From Larkinella humicola (GTDB lineage Bacteria; Bacteroidota; Bacteroidia; Cytophagales; Spirosomataceae), in NCBI RefSeq assembly GCF_008727875.1, contig NZ_VTWS01000006.1, positions 372,001 to 436,000 on the forward strand: a stretch of DNA of 64,000 bases, read 5' to 3'. The notes beneath the pieces were generated by a model. That model searched no databases. It worked only from the letters and a program-made list of their open reading frames with translations, and was not told the origin of the DNA. Position 1 is the first letter of the stretch. Each line of letters opens with the position of its first letter. A program made the position numbers and the translations under genes. Positions 60,903-64,000 of the stretch are shown here, one piece after another.

Positions 60903-61964
60903 CTAGTTCACACTCACCACCGACGGCGTCCGAATACCCGGTTTTATTTCTCCGCTGACGTACACCCAACGGTTGTTCCAGAACACCACAGGCAAGGTTA
61001 CCCGGGCTTCGAACCGGGTTTGCTGACCGATGTATTCCCAGCTATCGGTTTCGGGAAAATAAAAAAGCAAACTTTGAATAATTCCGGGATGGGTGGCCGG
61101 GGTTTTATAAGCCGCCGTTACAGCATCGACCCCGCCCCAGAACAAAAACCGGTCGTTGTTCAGAACGGGCAAAACCGTTCCGCCGGCCGACATGCCCCGG
61201 GGCATCGGCGCCAGCTTTTCCCAGGAACCAACCCATTTATTGTTCTTTTGCTCCAACCGTAATCGAAACGCATCCAACAGAATAGACCGGTATTTCTCAC
61301 CTTTGGCATTAAGTCCGACGGTTTCCCCACCAAAGAGATAGAAGTGATTCTGATAAACCGTACAAACCGGAAACTGCCGTTCCGGGCCCGGCCACGCATC
61401 GATTTCGAACCAGCCCCGCAAGCGGTTTTTCAAGTCCAGCGCATAGCATTTTTTCAAGGGTGTTCCGGTTGGCGTGCTGATTCCTCCGGCAATCACCATG
61501 ACATCACCCAGCAGCGTACCGGCCATGTTCGCCAGCAAAACCGGCAGTTCCGGGTAACTCGATTGAATCAGCTTCTTCCCATTCCATTCATACCCGATTA
61601 CCCGGTTCAGATGACCGCTTTCCGTGCTTCCGCCAATCAGAATGAGGGTATTCTGGTACGAAACCGTTACGCCATAGCCCGACGGTTCGGGCAGTTTTTC
61701 ATCCGCTTTCAGCCAATTTTTCCCATCGGCCAGAACGTAGATATCGTCGTACCATTTCTTTTTTCCGCCTTCCCAGGGGTATTTGTCGGGGAAATTGGCC
61801 CCGCCCAGACAAACCAGCGCACCGTGGCTGACACCGGCGTACATTCCTGCCCAGCCTTTTCCACCCGGTAACGGGGGCAATTCCGACCAGTCGACCGCAG
61901 GCTGCGCTACTGTTTTTAATGCAATTGTCATGAGTAAAACCAAGCGGTAAAAGGATAATTTCAT
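60903..61964 (-). CDS. Secreted kelch-repeat protein, N-acetylneuraminate epimerase (NanM)-like
   Basis: From the ATG at 61964 the protein has 353 residues with a signal peptide (MKLSFYRLVLLMTIALKTVA then Q). It is a six-bladed kelch propeller with WSELPPLPGGKGWAGMYAGV, GALVCLGGANFPDKYPWEGG and several YGVTVSYQNTLILIGGSTES-like blades, matching NanM-type mutarotases that convert alpha to beta sialic acid. In Bacteroidota such proteins also lie in other sugar loci. The role here is not certain, since no sialidase or NanT gene is visible. Confidence 0.82.
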   Translation of the reverse strand: MKLSFYRLVLLMTIALKTVAQPAVDWSELPPLPGGKGWAGMYAGVSHGALVCLGGANFPDKYPWEGGKKKWYDDIYVLADGKNWLKADEKLPEPSGYGVTVSYQNTLILIGGSTESGHLNRVIGYEWNGKKLIQSSYPELPVLLANMAGTLLGDVMVIAGGISTPTGTPLKKCYALDLKNRLRGWFEIDAWPGPERQFPVCTVYQNHFYLFGGETVGLNAKGEKYRSILLDAFRLRLEQKNNKWVGSWEKLAPMPRGMSAGGTVLPVLNNDRFLFWGGVDAVTAAYKTPATHPGIIQSLLFYFPETDSWEYIGQQTRFEARVTLPVVFWNNRWVYVSGEIKPGIRTPSVVSVN

Positions 61965-61975
61965 CATCCGTAGAA

Positions 61976-62806
61976 TTAAAAGTAAACCGTGATCAAAACC
62001 ACTCCGCCCGGCCCCGGTTCGCCGAATCCGCCGGTTACGAGCAGCGTCTGACGTTCCGGCTGATCTTCCAGAAAACACAGGTTGCTGGTCAGTGGCAAGG
62101 TGGTATCCAGTGAAAAAAGCCACTCACCCCGGGACGACACCACCTGAATCGCCTGCATCCCGTAATGTGCCACCCAAACCCGACTCTGCTGATCAAGCGC
62201 CAGGCCATCGGGTAAATTGTCAATGGGATTCCCGGAGGGATGGGCCGGAAGATCCGCAAAAACCGTCGCCGGGCTTTTCGGAATCCCCGGTTCGGTCAGT
62301 TCGATCACCAACACCCGGTTTTGGTAACTTTCGGCCACGTATAACTTCGTTTCATCGGCCGACAAAACCAGCCCGTTGGCGTAGTCGATGCTGTCGGCAA
62401 CCACGCGTTCGGTTCCGTCTGCTCCGACGAAAAACACCTTTCCATCGGTTCGGATCGAGTCAGTAAAGTAGAGATTCTGCCGGGAGTCGATCACCAGATC
62501 ATTGGGCGATTGCACATCCACCCTGGCACAAACCTTCTGAATAACAGAACCTTTAAGCGCTCCATCCGAATCAAACTGGCTAATGTCAGCCTGCTTAGGA
62601 TCACATACCCAATGGTCGCCAGTGGGCAAAACAACCTGCCCGTTGGGGCAAGCGGTTTTTCCCCAGACGGTGTAATCCCCCGCTTTATCCAGCCGAATGA
62701 TTTCACCGCCGGTGAGCGTCGTAACATACCAGTTTCCATCCCGATCCACCGCCGGGCCTTCGGTGTAGAAAGGCAGATCAAGAAGCTTTTCGACGGTGTA
62801 GTTCAT
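61976..62806 (-). CDS. SMP-30/gluconolactonase-type beta-propeller hydrolase
   Basis: The 276-residue protein has the SMP-30/LRE layout. Candidate metal ligands are Glu16 in PFYTEGPAVDRDG, the Asn of SPNDLVIDSRQNLYFTDS, and the Asp of NLPDGLALDQQSRVWVAHYG. These bind calcium or zinc for lactone hydrolysis. It has no signal peptide, so it should be cytoplasmic. It lies eleven bases before the kelch gene on the same strand and could open a sugar lactone formed by an oxidoreductase of the cluster. Confidence 0.88.
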   Translation of the reverse strand: MNYTVEKLLDLPFYTEGPAVDRDGNWYVTTLTGGEIIRLDKAGDYTVWGKTACPNGQVVLPTGDHWVCDPKQADISQFDSDGALKGSVIQKVCARVDVQSPNDLVIDSRQNLYFTDSIRTDGKVFFVGADGTERVVADSIDYANGLVLSADETKLYVAESYQNRVLVIELTEPGIPKSPATVFADLPAHPSGNPIDNLPDGLALDQQSRVWVAHYGMQAIQVVSSRGEWLFSLDTTLPLTSNLCFLEDQPERQTLLVTGGFGEPGPGGVVLITVYF

Positions 62807-62816
62807 GTCTTTTTGT

Positions 62817-62957
62817 ACTTCATTATTCGTTACCGCGCGGGCGGCCCCGTCATTATTTAATATTCGACATTTAACTACTTGATAAAAAACGACTTAAGAA
62901 TAAATATCGAACACTGAATATTGACGGGGCCGCCCGCGCGGTAACGAATAATGAAGT
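62817..62957. repeat. Composite inverted repeat with a perfect 36-bp stem and GC-rich core
   Basis: The arm at 62817-62852 is exactly complementary to 62922-62957. Each arm consists of an AT-rich end (ACTTCATTATTCGTT) joined to a GC-rich block (ACCGCGCGGGCGGCCCCGTC). Between the arms are TATTCGACATTTA-type sequences like those of the element at 59786. The right arm touches the TTA stop of the next gene. Confidence 0.85.
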
Positions 62958-64000
62958 TTAGTGGAGTTGATGGGTTTGTTCAAACGGGAACAATGGCCTT
63001 CTCCGGTTTTGATACGCAAATAGCGTCATATCGGCCTGGGTCACGCCCGGCGTGTCGACCTGCACAATGGCCGGGCAAACCGGGGCATAGGCGGCAATCG
63101 GGGCGTTCACGCCTTTGGCGATGATGATGGCAAACGCGTCCGGTTCCAGGCCGAAAGCCGTCATCTGACGCAGGCTGTAGGGCGGTGTTCGGCGGGTCGT
63201 CAGCATAACGGTATTGCCTTTTTGGGTTTCCACCAGCACGGTTTCACCCATGTCGTAATTCACAAAACCGCCGTGTTTGGGTGTCGATTCCGTGAATTTT
63301 CCGTCCGAAAACTGCCTGAGCCTTACCTCCGTTGTGTAGGATTTTTCGGCTTCTCCCATCGCCAGTGAAAACGATTCACCAACGGCGTGTTGGCTCGCTT
63401 CCTTCACCGCCGACGGATCGTACAGGCAGATAAAAACCGGTCCGATTTCCTTCATTTCCAGCGCTTCCAGCAAATGCGTGCTGTTGCCGGGCGCACCCCC
63501 ACCGACGTTGTCGCCCATGTCCAGCATCAAAACCGGTTTGGGCAAGGTCGTTAGCGACGGCAGTACGGCCTGAATACCGGTTTTTAGTCCGTTAAATTCT
63601 TCTTTTCGGTCGAGGATATAGTCAGAAAGCTGCTGCCCGGTTTTCTGGATCAGCTTCTGCGCGTCGGCTTCCTGTTTTTGGTCGGCAATCAGAATAAAAG
63701 CCGAACCCATTTCGGCCACATCGGCATACGGGAAACCCAGCAGCAAACTCGCCGACAGCAGGCGGTTTTGCCTCCCCGTTTCCGTCAAATGCGCCAGCAA
63801 ACTCCGGCAGGGGTCCTGCGAGGTGTATTGTTGCTCGATGCTGATCGCCATCGGCAATTGTACCAGGTGTTGCACCGGCTGAACCGTGCCCCGCAACGTT
63901 TCCACCAGAATCTGGGCGGCTTTCCGGCCCGTCGCCCGCTGGTCGATGTGCGGATTGGTGGCATACGCGACCAGCGCATCCGTGGCCGCCACCATCGCCG
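62958..64000 (-). CDS. M81-family metallopeptidase (MlrC-like), C-terminal part
   Basis: About 347 residues are seen; the gene continues beyond the window's end. The MlrC C-terminal domain is clear: PVLMLDMGDNVGGGAPGNST near residue 153, HLLEALEMKEIGPVFICLYD, VMLTTRRTPPYSLRQMTAFG, and the end VQVDTPGVTQADMTLFAYQN. M81 enzymes include microcystinase C, a metal-dependent amidohydrolase, though most members have unknown substrates. The metal-binding N-terminal domain lies mostly outside. It is the last visible gene of the minus-strand cluster. Confidence 0.88.
   Translation of the reverse strand, partial: AMVAATDALVAYATNPHIDQRATGRKAAQILVETLRGTVQPVQHLVQLPMAISIEQQYTSQDPCRSLLAHLTETGRQNRLLSASLLLGFPYADVAEMGSAFILIADQKQEADAQKLIQKTGQQLSDYILDRKEEFNGLKTGIQAVLPSLTTLPKPVLMLDMGDNVGGGAPGNSTHLLEALEMKEIGPVFICLYDPSAVKEASQHAVGESFSLAMGEAEKSYTTEVRLRQFSDGKFTESTPKHGGFVNYDMGETVLVETQKGNTVMLTTRRTPPYSLRQMTAFGLEPDAFAIIIAKGVNAPIAAYAPVCPAIVQVDTPGVTQADMTLFAYQNRRRPLFPFEQTHQLH

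Noticed and set aside
1-64000. tRNA, rRNA, prophage or complete insertion sequence with flanking duplications
   Set aside because: None was recognised by eye; the only transposase gene is the Y1 type, and its ends could not be defined. A dedicated RNA search could still find a small RNA.

Overview
The window reads as chromosomal DNA of a Bacteroidota bacterium, most likely Cytophagales and close to the Spirosoma/Larkinella group. This rests on SusC/SusD genes, a T9SS-type sorting domain, TAnnTTTG promoter elements, the moderately high GC content, and many intergenic inverted repeats. The placement is inferred from gene content, not from a marker gene. I saw no rRNA, tRNA, CRISPR array or prophage.

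Bases 1-22893 form one long plus-strand polysaccharide-utilisation region. It opens with the 3' end of a susC gene and a complete susD. Then come a GH88/105-like enzyme, an SGNH hydrolase, a two-domain clan GH-A glycosidase, an esterase, an unknown alpha/alpha-toroid protein, a single-domain paralogue of the GH-A enzyme, two tandem GH28 polygalacturonase-like genes and a sodium/solute symporter. An SDR, an RraA-like protein, a heparinase II/III-like lyase, a VOC protein and a zinc alcohol dehydrogenase follow, and the stretch ends with two esterases. Many genes overlap by 1-8 bases. The set fits outer-membrane capture and cleavage of an acidic, acetylated plant polysaccharide (pectin-like is my inference), uptake of the products and cytoplasmic oxidation.

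Bases 22904-32432 hold a Phd/PIN toxin-antitoxin pair, an IclR regulator divergent from a bile-acid-symporter-like transporter, an AmpG-like MFS permease, an arginyl-transferase-like protein, an SDR, a secreted esterase, small secreted or lipoprotein genes and a LytTR response regulator. Bases 32466-46128 hold a 1150-residue hybrid histidine-kinase-type sensor (no receiver domain), a YegD-like Hsp70, a T9SS cargo protein, a divergent HxlR/NmrA pair with a well-defined double promoter, an arylsulfatase, a choice-of-anchor I lipoprotein and a Y1 (IS200-type) transposase.

Bases 46144-46940 are a non-coding block: a very large palindrome whose arms are 18-bp tandem repeats, next to the transposase gene. 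After it come a GHL6/GH42-like enzyme, a DinB protein, two DEAD-box helicases flanking a second toxin-antitoxin pair, a DUF6526 membrane protein, a TlpA-like lipoprotein, a TonB-dependent receptor, a double GNAT protein and an orphan protein. From 58984 to the end, a minus-strand group (SDR, aldo/keto reductase, kelch protein, SMP-30, M81 metallopeptidase) looks like a second small-molecule catabolic cluster.

The most unusual content is the repeat landscape. At least six kinds of inverted repeat occupy gene ends. Two AT-rich elements stop immediately before the stop codon of the neighbouring gene, one repeat cluster supplies the end of a transporter reading frame, and the giant palindrome lies beside a Y1 transposase.
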